From positions 17,748,001 to 17,812,000 of the forward strand of contig CM076270.1 of assembly GCA_038380795.1 (NCBI GenBank): 64,000 bases of DNA, in the 5' to 3' direction. Positions 1-13,055 of this stretch are shown here, in pieces (the first letter of the stretch is position 1; the number at the start of each line of letters is the position of its first letter). The notes beneath the pieces are model-generated. The model had not been told where the DNA came from. It saw only the letters and a list, made by a program, of their open reading frames with translations, and did not search any database. The stretch comes from Pyrocephalus nanus. Lineage: Eukaryota; Chordata; Aves; Passeriformes; Tyrannidae. Made by a program: the position numbers and the translations under genes.

Positions 1-3000
1 ACTCTCATACCTCACCCACTGACTGCTTACCCATTCTCACCCCCTTAATACAGGTAGTCCCAGAAACCCCTCATGTAAGAGCGCACGAGGGAGTGCAGAG
101 ATCAGACTCTATGGGCTGTGCATGGAAGAGAGAAGACAAAATACCTCTTCTGCTTATGTCTGATTGGGTAACAATACTTCCCTCTCAAAGGTACCCTGGG
201 GCCAGGGAACAGAGCAGCTCTGCTTTGCCAGCAGGCACTGACTCCAGCAGTTTCCCCTTTGCTGCTGCTGCTCCACGGAGCAGCCTGGACAAAACCCTTG
301 CTCCTGCCTGAGCACGTTTGCCTGCGATGTCCAACATGGCTGAGCAGGGAGAGCTCAGTCTGTTACCCTCTGTACACAGGACAGCCTGACAGCACTTCAG
401 AGAAACAGAATCCCATTAAGATAATGCCCAGGCGATACACGTGTCACGAGATAAAGCAGCAGAGGCTGTGATAAGCAGAGTGTGGAGGGTCACTGTGTAC
501 CTCTGGTGCCTGCTCACACTCTCACACATGTATGTGCTTGTGTCAGGCACACATCTGCATTCATTGCGTGCCCAAACGGCCAGGGGAGGTGGGCAGATGC
601 TGCAACGAGGGTGAGTGATCAGCAGAAAAGGGCTTCTGCAAAACTAAACACACCTTAATTAAAAGGAAGAGCACTACCCCAGAGCCCCACAGCTGACTGC
701 AAGGGCGCAAAAGCTTCTGGCGTACAAAAGCATCGACATATTCAGGGATCCTCTCAGGCCTTCCAGCCCCAGGCTTTCTTGACCAGACTTGAATCCAACC
801 AAAAAACAAAGGAGGACTTTTTCTTCCCTTTTCTGTGGCCCTTTTCCCGTGCAACAGAATTATATTGCACCGTGTAAGATTTTGGTCCAGTTCATCCAAG
901 TCATTTTGGTCCAGTTCATGCAGGTATCAGTAAAACAATCAAGCCCACTGGAGTCCACTCCCATGGCAGAAAGGAGGATGCAGTCAGTGCCATGGCATCG
1001 CTGCTGGAGGAGGGGAGGCTTGGAGGGATCTCACCAGTGTGTACAAACAACTGAGGGGAGGGTGCAAAGAAGAGCAAGCCAGGCTCTTCTCAGAGGTGCC
1101 CAGGGCCAGGACAAGAGGCAGTGGGAACAAACCCAAACACAAGAGGTGCTGTATGAACACTCTAAGTGTTCCTGCTTTAGAATTGGGGTTGGACAAGATA
1201 CCTCCAGAGATTCTTTCTCATCTCAACCACTCTAGGATTTTGTGAAATTATTAATATAGATCACAGGCAGCCTGGTAAAGGCGATGCACTTCAGATAAGC
1301 ACTGATAGCCTATTTACACAGTGAGGAAATTCAGATCTCAAGGCAGAGCTACATCAGGAAAAGCAGGGAAATGACTCTGCAGTCCAAAGTCAGCTTTGGT
1401 CTCAGGAAAGCCAACAACTACTTCATTTTTTCTAAACGGTAAAGCCAAATACATTTTTTTATTATTCTGAGTAATAGGAAGGGAGAAAAAGTTAAAGGGG
1501 TTACTTTTAAGATATTTGTACACTTCTTAAAGTGAGGGAATAGTTAGGAAACAGCCCCAGTAAGCTCAGAGAGCTGCTCACTCTAGAAAACCACATTCAA
1601 TGGCAGAACATGAGCTCCAGCTGTACTGGCAGTCGGGCAAGCATCCAGCTTTGGGGATCAGCATCCAGGAGTGATGAGAAGAGCTGTCACCAGGGAGAGC
1701 ACCTTAATCTCCCGTCTCTCCACTTTGCTTCTTTGCTTCCAGTTTTGTAAGCCAGGTACAAAACTTTTACTCTGCTGGAGTGCTTTTTGACAAGGTTTAT
1801 TTTTAATTTCTTCTGGCAGCAGGAGTAAACTTGGGATAATCTGGCAGGCACTGCACTCTGTTCCTCAAAAAGCAGCAGTTCTGCCTGTAGTAGGATGGAG
1901 ATTTTTTTCTCTTGCTACTCCTGCTCTGAGAGAGGGAATGGTTCATTTTTCCCACCAAGATACATCAGTAAAGAATTTCTCTCTGAAAACTTACACAGAA
2001 CACCTTCAGTGTTGAGGACACATGTTCAGACATCTACTCAGCAACATTTTGTCAAAAATTAGGATTTTTCTCCTATCACAAGAGCTTAACAAAAGTGAAA
2101 AATATGTTCTTATAACACTCTGGCTTAACTTCTACACACCCCCTTAACAACCAAAACCTTCAGGCTCCCCATATCTGTTTGAAGATAGTTGCAGAACTCA
2201 ACAAGTCTATACCCTTCTATTTTCACATGCCTTTTTTTTTCCCCCACTGATACCACAAAGCAATCTCTAATTCATAATCACATCCGTGTCAGGTTCCCAA
2301 TCTTAAGAGAAGCACTTGGCACTTTAATCTTCAAGCAGATTACACATTTCCTGTTAGGACTTGAAATCTAACTCTGTGCATCTGTGTGGGTGCCTGCATG
2401 TTTTTTTAAGATTTGCTTAAAAAAATAATAAAAGGGAAGGATGAACAAAGGGTTGAGACTTCTCTATCGGGAGTCTGGAATTAGTTTTGCTGACGATGAA
2501 AAGATCAAGTGGAAAGGGCTGGGCTGCTTTTCCTCCCATCTCTGTGTGGCATCATAGACACTTTCTGTGTAAAGTCCCACTGCACTAAAAGACTGTCCCT
2601 GTGCCCCCAAGTCCCTGCTGCAGGAGTGCTGGGAGCACCAAGTCTCGGCTCCTCAAAAGATGGCCATTTGTTATATGGATGTTTGGAAAATAAGGCTGGC
2701 TACCCAACGTGGAAAAGCTGACCACAGAGGAATTTACAGAAGGAGGGAGAGAAATTCCAAACAACTAATTTTTGACTGTGAAATACTCTGAGTAGCAGCT
2801 TCAGCAGCCCCTCTCCTGGAATGAGCTGGCACTCCCGAGCTGCTACAGAGCCTCCAGTGTCCAGCCAAAGGGGGAATGTAAAACACAATCTCCCTGCCCA
2901 GGGCCGGGCGTAGGAAGGACCTCCAGATGGGAGCCTGACTCAGGTTACCGAAGGTTGGCACGCACCCTGCTTGAGAAAACTGCAGGAGAGATGAATGATA

Positions 3001-3529
3001 TTGGGAATACAATGAAGGTTTTGAATAGTGAAATTTGACAAGTTAGTCACTGTTTTTAAAAATATCCTTTCCTTAAATCTGTACTCGCAGCACGTTAGCA
3101 TGTTACACGCAAACCATAAGCAGTGTCAGATCAGAACTCTCTGCACTGCTCTGCTTTAACTTGATCCAAAGGGACTGCTTCGGATGCCCAGAAGCCTCTG
3201 AGCCTCCAGGTTCAACCATTCCCAGATTTCCCATCTGAGGCTCCCAGTAACACCTCCAGCTGGGCACTTGTGTGATGTGGGAGGCTGTCTGCTAGGAACT
3301 GGAGCAGGGTCAATAAATCAGAGCACACACTGGGCCCAGATGAACAGCCGTTATACTGCAAAACTTGTGGTCACCAGCAGTCTGGTTCTGATTCAAACCA
3401 GAGAATGGAGGGCCTGAACACAAGCTGTACTTTTATATTCAAGTGATGCAATGCACAGCTTCTTGAGTGTCAGACCAGAAAGGGTTAGATTTTAGCTAGG
3501 GAAGAGAGTCCCTTACATTGGTATTTTGA

Positions 3530-3530
<1 letters not shown>
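1..3530. other. Non-coding intronic stretch
   Basis: Ordinary unique sequence with short open frames only (the longest, at 789-1235, resembles no protein). No repeat family was recognised. T/A-rich between 1740 and 2450. Confidence 0.6.

Positions 3531-3531
<1 letters not shown>

Positions 3532-3579
<48 letters not shown>
3532..3579. repeat. (AT)24 microsatellite
   Basis: An uninterrupted alternating AT tract of 48 bases, the longest pure microsatellite in the window. It is likely polymorphic and can extrude cruciforms. Confidence 0.98.
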
Positions 3580-3582
<3 letters not shown>

Positions 3583-3924
3583 GACATCCATAGAAAAGAG
3601 CAGGATAAATGTCTCCCTCCCTTTTGATGCATTTTGCCAGGAACCAAGCACAGTTCCTGGAGTTTCAGCTGTGTTGTGGGCTTGCTGCTCCTCAGCATGA
3701 CAGCAGGATTGTGCTGATGGCTGAAGAATATTCCCTCTCCAAGGGATAGAGCAGAGAGCTGTCAAGGCAGGAAGGCTTTGACTAAAGCTGTGCCTGCCAG
3801 TGAGTCTGATGAGAAAAAGATGGTGGTACCTAAATGCCAGCAATTACAGGATGTAGCACTCCCTCACACACTCATTTTCAGAACCATAACAATCAAAGAG
3901 CACTCTTAGCAGTTTGCTTTGCCC

Positions 3925-3934
3925 TATATAAATA
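3925..3934 (+). promoter_or_regulatory. TATA-box-like sequence in intron
   Basis: CCCTATATAAATAGGGGAC has a full TATA consensus (TATATAAATA) bounded by C and G runs. No downstream transcript or ORF supports a promoter here, so it may be chance. Confidence 0.2.
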
Positions 3935-5105
3935 GGGGACAGACGCCAGCAGAGTGGTTTGCAGTCTATCACACAGCACAACACAAAATAGCTGTCAGTG
4001 AACAGCCCCTATACTATTTATTAAAGGCAGAAATGCAGCAAGGGTGGTAGTGTATCTTCACTAGCTCATCCCTGCTCAGTGTGGCACCTTGTGCCATAAT
4101 GCCACCTAATCAGAGCAGCCTCTTGTCACGTCTCCAGCTCCAACATCACAACTCAAACCAGTCCTGAAAGAGTGATCGATAAAACACAGACAAGACCTCA
4201 TGAGCTGCCTTCTTACAGCACATCCCAGATGGAAACTGGGCAGGCTCACAGGAGAGGCAAGAACAGCTCAGAAGGATAGCAGGTCTTATAAGGAAGCAAA
4301 ATAGGATGAAAACAAGCATCAGTAGTAAATTTAGACTGAGCATCAGGGCAGCGTAGTGCTGAGATGTTAGAAACACAATAGTGTCCCCAAAGCAATGCTA
4401 ACAGACAGCTAGTTAGAGCTGGGATGGAGCACAGCACTGTCTTGCTCCAAATCAATATGGCCTGCAGGTCTTCAGATGCCATTACTGCCTCTGAAGCCTG
4501 TGAAATATGTAATCACCTTGTCCATTTACTCCCTGACCCCTCCATAAAGTCAGTCACTGTGAAGGCCAAGTAGTGCAAGGTGAGGTGGGTCTTCTAACAC
4601 TTTATATCTCCTAGCCTGGAAATGACTCCAATTCACCTTCCACGCCATTCCACAAATGCAGGAGAACATTGGTAGGAGCAGAGCGGGGCTCACAGAAGTG
4701 CCAGTCAATAGTCTGGAGGTGCTTTTCCTACACACGTGTAGAGACAGACACTCTGTGCTTGGCATGAACAGCCAAATCTAATCCAAACCACTGGCTAAGC
4801 AAACACCTCACACCCAGCAGAGGCTCATAAACCCGGGAGAAGGGCACTCTGACAGGAAATGGGACATGAAGCTTGAGAGGGCAGTTTTAAATGCAGCCTC
4901 TTACTGCCAACACACTGGGAACCCAGGAAGCAAATATCCAATATGCACTGGAGATCTGCTGTCCTGCATGACTACCGAGCTAGTCAGGCAGAGGTGATGA
5001 GCGAGCTGGGTGCAGTCATTATACCTCTCAGTCTGGGAGAGATTTATTCTGGCCCATCAGAAAGAAACGAGACAGGACTGTGTGACCTGACTTGCAATAA
5101 GCTTC

Positions 5106-5122
5106 AAAAAAAAAAAAAAAAA
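5106..5122 (+). repeat. A17 homopolymer
   Basis: A run of 17 A followed by GAAAG. No retroposon body is recognisable immediately upstream. Confidence 0.95.
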
Positions 5123-6169
5123 GAAAGTCATGACCAGGACAGGAAATGAGTTTGGCAGAGGCCCGGACAAACCCAACACATGATACTGGCCCTTAGCTTC
5201 TTGCTCATAATAATGCAAAAACTCCATGGAAAAATAACAGCAGTGACCTTTAAGGACTAAAAACCAAGCTGAACTGGGGGAATTCTTAAAATTAATACTG
5301 TTAAATAATAGGAACTATTATTGCCTCTGATCCCTGTCTCCACACCCACAGAAATAAAAACAAACCTTCTTTCCAGAGAATATTTTTACACAATAGTGTT
5401 ATTTGTTGGTTTGTTTTCAAACATTTATTTCCTAAGATAAGCCTGTGTCAAACTGATGTGTGGGGGACTGGGCAACGCATCTGGAGATGTTCAGGGGTAG
5501 CTGTACACAAATCCATTCCCAAAGTATTGGTCCAGGAGCTTGAGAATTATGTAGCCCCAACACTATTCACTTAGGGAAAAAATAAACCTTATAAAGCATA
5601 TGTGGCTGGGACCTTAACATGCTGCCACATTACAAATATTAAGAAAGTAATTTTCCAAAGACCTGTACACCAGTTTTAGACCAGCTTCCCTCATCTGACT
5701 AAGCTGGTATTAGCCAAAGCCTGAATTCTTTCTTTACTTTTGGTTATGTTGGGTTTGAGTGACAGAGACCTTTGGAGAGAAGCAAACTCATGCAGCCTGC
5801 AATAGTGCATGCATAGGAACAGCTGCTAAATGTCCACCAGCTTGAGGAGAGCTGACTTTGGACTGGTATTTCAGATCTAATCTGTGAGGCTCTAATTTAC
5901 ACTGGAACCTTCTGAGCCCATATCCACCTGCTCAATCACCAGGCTGTGGGCAAGCACATTTACTCTACACATTTACTAAGTCATATCTGGTGCTCAGCAC
6001 TCAGCACTGTCCCTAAGTTACCTCGTCCTAGACTCTGAGAGTCTTACCCATGGGCACTGCTGTCAACCAGCAAATACTTACAGGAATCCACTACTTGTCT
6101 GCCTGCCTTATTAGGCATGTTACTTGTACAGCACCACACACTGAGAACATGTGGAGTAAGGTCTCTGCC

Positions 6170-6420
6170 CATCTCTCTGCTTTTCTTTCAACACTTTTAC
6201 ACTTTCCTGCTCACACCTTTTTCTCCTCTCCTACTTCTGTCCTTACCCACCTCTTCATTCCTTTTACTCCTGCCCTCATTTTCTCTTGTTCTTCTCATAT
6301 CTTTCCTGTTCTCTTCAGCACTCCTCTAGTGCCTTGAACTTTGCTGTTTTTCCCCACTGACTGTTATTCCTTTCTGTTTTCATCACGTCTCCTGCACTAT
6401 TTCAGTTGTTTATGGGAAAG
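6170..6420 (+). repeat. Pyrimidine-rich low-complexity block
   Basis: About 250 bases dominated by C and T (for example TTTTTCTCCTCTCCTACTTC), with almost no G through the middle. No exon follows at an obvious acceptor, although TTCTCTTCAG occurs near 6318. Confidence 0.75.
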
Positions 6421-6931
6421 GCTTGACTAATTGTTGTCAGAAAACCCCAGTCACAGGTCAGGTGGTGTACTAAGGTGAAGTACTCAGCTCATTCCTTTAC
6501 AAGGACTTTACTACTTGAGCTCAGCCCTTCTCTGCACAATCACTCCTCTTTGCAGTGGGCTCTCAAAAGAAGCCTCGCAATGACACTCGTGTTTAGGCGA
6601 GGGACTGAGGTTTCCTACCACAGCTGAGTGGGGAAGGGGATGGAGTTTCTTTAAGTGAAGCAGATTTTGTGGCTGAAGGCCAGCCAGAAACCTACAGATA
6701 ATCTCTTTGAACCTTTAATGCTCAGTATTTCCATAGGCACCCAATGGCACTGAACTTAGGGGACAGCAGCAAATTGCCTCCTTAGAAAACAGATGTTTGC
6801 TCTCCACATTTATTTTAATTCCTTTGACTTTGCTGCAGTTCATAAGAGACTAAAAATTTATTACCAGAGCTGTGTGAGAGTTTCACCGTTTCTGCTTTGC
6901 CATAGAGACAAGGGACAGTGCAAGCAAGGCA

Positions 6932-6971
6932 GAAAAGGAAAAAGAAAAGAAGAGAGGAGAGGAAGAGGAGT
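6932..6971 (+). repeat. Pure purine tract (about 40 bp)
   Basis: Only A and G from AGAAAAGGAAAAAG through GAGGAGAGGAAGAGGAG. It is a potential triplex (H-DNA) former of low complexity. Confidence 0.9.
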
Positions 6972-7826
6972 TAAATCAAGCAAACCCTAAAAAAATAAGT
7001 CTGTGGGAAAGCTTAGCAAGCATAGTGACTAGAAGATTTATAAAAGTGGGTAAGAGCATACTGACCAAGACTATTGCCATAGACTCACCAGAGACATTCT
7101 GAGAACAAATGATGCCTCCTTAAAGGAAACCAGGTATTAAAAAGAACCTTATTCCCCTGTATTTCTTATTATTTTTCAATAACCATATAACACTTCTGTG
7201 GTAAAATAGTAACATGAACTTATGTTGACCTTTGATATTTGAACTCAGACCAAAAGAGAACAAGAAATACCAAGCCCATGAGCAGCAGAAGTGAATGGGG
7301 TTATTCATAACTGTGCTGTGGGGAGGCTCATCAGAGCTGGCAGCTCCCAAAACCGTGCACTTGCTCTGCATTCTATGTCCTGCTCCTCCTCACTGGAGGA
7401 CAGGAGTGGCCGGTGCTTACTGGAGTACAAAACACACCAGCACTGTCACCTCAGTACAGACATTCACAACGCCTACAGAGTGTGCTGTGCTTGTGTTCCC
7501 CCAAAGGCCAGCTTGCACATTTGCCTTAGGGAGCCACAGTCCACATACCTGGGGTTCCCTGGACCCCAGTTTGGACAGAGCGCTGACGCTGCCTTTGGCT
7601 GGGAGCACACACGTGCCAGTACCACCACCAGTTAGTTCGTTACAAGGGCACTTGTGATGGCAGCCAAAAAAAAAAGCACTAACTTCAAAGTTAAAGCACA
7701 CGAGGTAATTTTGATCCTGCATTCCACCCTCATTTTATGGGGAAGAAAAAAAAAAAATCACAGTGACATATGATATGTCTGCTAACCTCAGGCTTCCAAC
7801 CACCAAAGTAATTCTTCCTCCTGCAG

Positions 7827-7889
7827 GTACCTCATCTGAACATGCAAGAGAAATTCTTCAGAGAACAACTTGTCTCACTGAAACTGAAG
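7827..7889 (+). other. Candidate microexon-like segment antisense to GPC1, 63 bp
   Basis: The acceptor TAATTCTTCCTCCTGCAG, with a CTAAC branch-point-like sequence about 40 bases before it, is followed by 63 bp open in two of three frames and the perfect donor AAG then GTAAGC. The segment is short, so an open frame means little. The splice signals are the evidence. Confidence 0.2.
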
Positions 7890-10800
7890 GTAAGCAGATC
7901 TCAAGAGAAGTCAGTCAAACTCGGTTTCACAACTGATCGCACTCATATGGCCCAATAAGAGTTTTTGCTCTGAATGCATTTGAAGTTTTATGGATACTGC
8001 CAACTTTCTAGCTGCTTAACACAAAGAGTAAGCCAGGAGAGGTGCCCCAAGAGAAACTTAACTGTAGAGGGAAATTAAAAAATATCTTCTGAATAGAGAC
8101 CACAGAACATGAACTGCCAAAACATGCTTAGAAGTTAACCTTGTAAAACACTGAAGAAAGTCACAAGTGAGACAATTTCTCCTTTTAAGAGGAAAATTTA
8201 TTCCATTGTAATTCAAAATGCAAGGCCCGTTAAATTTATAGACTTCACATTTTATTCAGTTGTAAAATTCTTGCCCTTATTTTTCAGATCTTGTCAGAGG
8301 CCTTAGCCCAGGTTCACAGTTGTGCTGGCACTACAGTGCTGCTGACACAAGGACATAGTAGAAGATCAGCACCAGGACCTGCCTCCATGTTACCCCACCA
8401 CACAGCAAAGCAATGGATAAAACCTATTTGTCAGCTTCCTCTTGGACAATTTACCCCACCAAAAAAAGGGTTTTTTTCTAGTTTCTCACTCCTACTAGTT
8501 GAAGTGCTGGCAGAATGGGGAATGTGCAGTATGGGCTTAAAAGGTTGGTGGTCCTCCTCCTGTTTGCTGCCAGAGAAAAGCCAGGGCAGACTACAGCTCT
8601 GCAGCTGACTCAAGCTCATTTCAAACTGGAATTGGATTACTTGTGGGCAAAGCTTCCCCAGGGAGCATGGCTTGCAGGATGGACTGCTCTGGACGTTTAG
8701 TTCAGTTACCTCAAACTCCACTCCTTTCCCCAGAGAGCCCGTGGGTACTTCAGCACTAAGATTTGTTGCCTAGAGGCATCTCCCAAGTTTCCAGAACACT
8801 TGCACTATGGGTACACTTCCCTGAGCTGCTGAGCAACATCAGATACCTTTAGAGACAGTGCCAGAGCTGCTCAGATTCTACACATTTGTCTTACCAGCAT
8901 TATCCCACTCTGCACTAAAACCATGAAAGCATTTAATCAAATATAAAAGTAAGATAAAAAATACACCCATTGAGAGGAAACCAAGATGATCATCAAACAT
9001 GCCGTTTGGACAAGCCTAGAAAGTGGTGTTGCTGGTGCTTAGTTAAGTTCAAAGAACAATGTTCAATGAACTCTATTCATCCCACAGCAAGTGCTCCAAC
9101 TTCAGGTAGGTAAACACTATTCTTTGAATGATGCTGCCACTCCAGTACTCTTATCAAAGCCATTCATTCAAGACTGTCATGCTGAAGAAGCCAGGACACT
9201 CCTTCCTTCTCCAGACTAATACTGTTGTGTCCTTATACCCAACTTCCTAAGATACGTCTTTCTTTCACTTTATTAAATGCTGGAAATATTTTGCTGCTTG
9301 TTGAAGGTGACACATGGTTAGGGTGGACAAGTAAAGCCCATGCACCTCATTTGCGATCTTAGCAGTTCTTTGCACATAATTCAGTTTTCCAGTCAATCTA
9401 ATTACAGTCTGAAGTTACTGCAGCAAAGACTTTCAAGTACAAAGCAAAGAAAACTGAGTAGGAGCAAAAGCCATTCATTAATCCTGGCTGGTATTGGTAG
9501 GAGTGGCTTGTGCCCTCGAGCTATTCTCCCCACCTTAGCGTTCAATCTTTATCTTACCTATTATGTGAATCAGATGGTAAATATTTTACTTTCTCTAAAC
9601 TACAGTAGCCTTTATGGTAATCGCAGAGACCGTTTGTTTTGTGATACGAATTTCTTTCTTCCAATCTAAAACATTCCTCAGCAAGATCCCCAAACAATAT
9701 TAACTGACACCACAGCAATGATTTATTGAGAGGATGGGAATAAGCAAAGAAAGCCTGTTCATGAGAAGAATTTATTCCTCCATAATACCTTTAATAAAAA
9801 CAATAATCTATTCATTCTTCTTTACTTTTCATCATCTCTTATTTGAAGAAAATACATCTGCCACATCAATTGCTGCTAGAATTTAATTTTTAAAACTTCA
9901 AGTCTTTTAAGATCACAGGTAATTTTAGCCCAGCAAATGCAGAACTTCACCACTTCAGGGCATGATTTGTAACAGGGGCGGGGAGAAACCCAACCTCACC
10001 CCCGAACCCTGCAGGTATGAATTCTGCCTTCTCCTTTTGATTTTGCAGGGCAGTTTGTCTTCTAAGATGCAGCCGGCCCCTTGGGAGGGAAGGGGCAAAT
10101 CTGCCAGGGCCAGCAAGGTCCCCATGTGAGCAGCCCAGTGGGGAGTGATGCCTGTCTGCCACATGCTTTTGTGTCTGCCCTGTCTCTTTGAACTAGCCCA
10201 CAGCACTCTGAGGGTTTTCCATTCAACACTGGAGCCAGAGGCGATTCCAGAAAATGCTTCACCATTCCTGGCATAGTTATAATATGTGGCCATCTGCAAT
10301 TTTGCACCCACAAAACAGTTTATAAATCACAGCAGGGCTGGTGGAGCATTAATAAGTCTCCCAAAGTGCTGATAGGGTTTTTCTGAGGGCAAGCGCAGGA
10401 GACTGGGAAGCCCTCAGAGCCTGTGCTGGGCAGTGCTCCCACTGGGCACTGGGGACATGGCTGCATTAGCCCATCAACAAAAGAGCATAAACCCCTTTTC
10501 CCTGCCACAGAGGAGGGGACCTTTTCCTGAGAGACCTGCACAATGAAGGCACAGTGTCATCTGGCTTTGGGGGGAAGCACAAAGGCGAGCAAATGGAACC
10601 TGACACAATACATGAGGCACAACCAGGCAGTGCCTCAGCTCAGCTCTGCTCCAAGCATCTCACCAGTGCCAGATCCAGGTCATGAACTGGGCCAGGGGGA
10701 TCCTAGCTCCCCAGCAGGGCTGGGTGAGAGTCAGAGAAGACCCCAGCCCCCCTGACATCCACAATCACTGCAACAGCAGTGAGCACAAACACGCTCTATT

Positions 10801-12944
10801 CCAGACACAGACCGTGGCAATCCTTCAGGAATGGTCAAAACCAAAATTAAGCTTGTGGGATTGTAGCATGATGTTCTGAGCAAAGCAATGACAGCAACAG
10901 CTAATTCAGAAGTTTTTGATGTCTTTAAATGTTGGAGGTCAGCACCTATCACAAGTTCATTGCCCTGGGGCGAGCTCTGGGCTGCACATGCCACTGGGAC
11001 CACCACAACTCTGTGTCTGCTCTCCTTTCCAAAGATCCCTGTCTCTGGGGGGAGGTGAGATTATCAAACAAGCCATTAGTTCCCAGACTGCCAACAGACC
11101 CATCAAGGACTACCACCTGTTACACCTCATGGCCATTCCACACCTACCTGGCACTCACAGTCAATGGCAGCACAGGAGGGCTGTTGCAGCCTGGCACACC
11201 AATCCCAGGGAATCCCCTGTGCCCAAAGGCAGCTGGGCAAAGGTCCCGCCACAGCCAGTGCCGAGACACATTTCTGTTACAGTGTGCCACAGGACTTCTC
11301 CACCTGTGTCCTGGTGGTCACTGCTGCCTGCCCAGGCTGCACGTGTGCTCCCAACTGCTCCCATCAGCCCTGCCCATCCCTGTGGAAGGAGAGAGGCGCT
11401 GGCCCAGCGCTGGGATCAGCCAGGCAGCAGGGGAAGATGACAGGTGAGGCAGTGGCCAGTACTCAAATACTTATCCTGGCCTGCAGCTCACTCTCTCCCC
11501 TCATTTACAGAGGTTATCCTCCTTCCCAAAGTACAACCTGCTCCCCAAGAGAGCACATGCACGTCAGCAACCAGCAGCAGTTTAAAACCCACTGCTATCC
11601 CAGTCGTGCCCTGTGGGTTCCAGGTACCCAGGGTGTGAGGTAATTTGAAGCAAAGCATTTGAGAAAGGCCATCACTACACCCTTGATTCTCCTCTCTCTG
11701 CTTCCAGGCCCTTACACAGCCCCCCCCCTGCACTGCACTACCAACTGCTCGAAGTCATCCCCCCACTCCTTAGCTCTGTATCAGTAAGGACAGTGGCCTC
11801 AATCATCTGTGCCCTGAGCACAATCTGCCAAATCCTGCTCAGAGCCACAGGAACTCTTCAGCTGAAGACAGAAATGTGAGCTGCTCTTGACCAAAGTACT
11901 TATTTCAAAGGTGTTGTAACTGAGTGTAAAACATGAGAGGAGACAGGGAAACCTGATCTGGCATTTGTTACCCGGCGAGCAGAGATCTGGCTAATGCTGT
12001 TCAAGGGAGTTTGTTTAAGGTCTTACATTTATTTATCATCCTGCGCTTGCAAGGGAGATCCTTTTCTTCGTGTTATACTCCAACAGGAGTCAGGCAGAGT
12101 TCACTTCTGGGAGCTGTGGGAGAGTAGGAGACTGACATCTGCTATCCAACAGGGAAGGGATTCCCCCACCCTCCAACCACATTCAGATATGAAAGTGGAT
12201 GGATGCTGATACTGCCTTCGGCAGTGAAGCTGCAATATGATGTGTGGGCAGATCCCACTTCAGCAGCGTTCACGGTAAGATCACACAGAAATAAAAGGAA
12301 GTCTGGATGAATGAAGGAAGAATGCCACGTCTAGGCACACAATCCGAAAGTCCAATTCAATTTCTATACAGGCTTTTACATTCTTGCTTACTTCACGTGC
12401 CAGATGAAGACTTTTATTTAAAGCTGTGTCAGAGAGTTCTGAAAGATAGCTTTCATTAAATCTACTTAGTTCCTGAATCCAGTTTTTTTCAAAAATTTCT
12501 CTTTCCTACCACCCATTATTTCCATCTAGTAGTCTTTCATTATTTGTTCAGCAGTGCATAATACTGCTCTTTCTTTTTAAAATTATCCTCATTTGATTGC
12601 AGTGATCAAAACCAAAGGAATATAATGAGAATTCTCTATTCAGTAAATAGAGACAATCAACAAGAGATGCCATAGGGGAATGTTTTTAGCAAGTTCTTCA
12701 AAAGGACACCAAACTACTCTGTTTTGTGTTAGACCTTGCAGAAAATCGGGCAGAAGTAACAGAGGTGAGTACAAGCAGCTTGGACCAGCTGCCCACCACC
12801 CCACTGCGTGGGTTCCTCTAAGGCAAGGTGATGGCCACGTGGCTGCTGTTCAATGGCTATGGTGACACATTTGTGCTTGAAGGGATTGTGTCCCCATCAC
12901 ACTGACATGCCACCTCTCAGCCACTGCAGCATCAGCATCTGACA

Positions 12945-13055
12945 CAGAATCATAGAATCATCAATGTTGGAAAAGGCCTCTGTGGTCACCAACTCCACCT
13001 GGTAACCCAGCACCACCGTGTTCACCACTAAACCACGTCCCCAGTGGGGCAGGAG
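12945..13055 (-). mobile_element. CR1 LINE, 3'-end fragment
   Basis: The + strand reads AGAATCATAGAATCATCAAT then TTGGAAAAGGCCTCTGTGG and a CCAGCACCACCGTGTTCACC segment. This is the reverse complement of an avian CR1 3' end with its short terminal repeat. It is a 5'-truncated dead copy; the inner boundary is approximate. Confidence 0.88.

Larger units (their letters stand above)
3580..12940. other. Non-coding intronic stretch with GC-rich pocket
   Basis: Besides the listed tracts and the 7827-7889 segment, the notable part is about 10400-11450. It is locally GC-rich with overlapping open frames up to 174 codons on the + strand and a CAG-then-GTGAGG donor-like site after 11443. The peptides are low-information (Pro, Ser, Cys, His rich) and not recognisable, so I do not call a gene. 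The remainder is unique AT-richer DNA. Confidence 0.5.

Noticed and set aside
10543..11643. Cluster of overlapping open frames up to 174 codons
   Set aside because: GC-rich pocket. Peptides are low-information in every frame, with no domain and no consistent splice signals.
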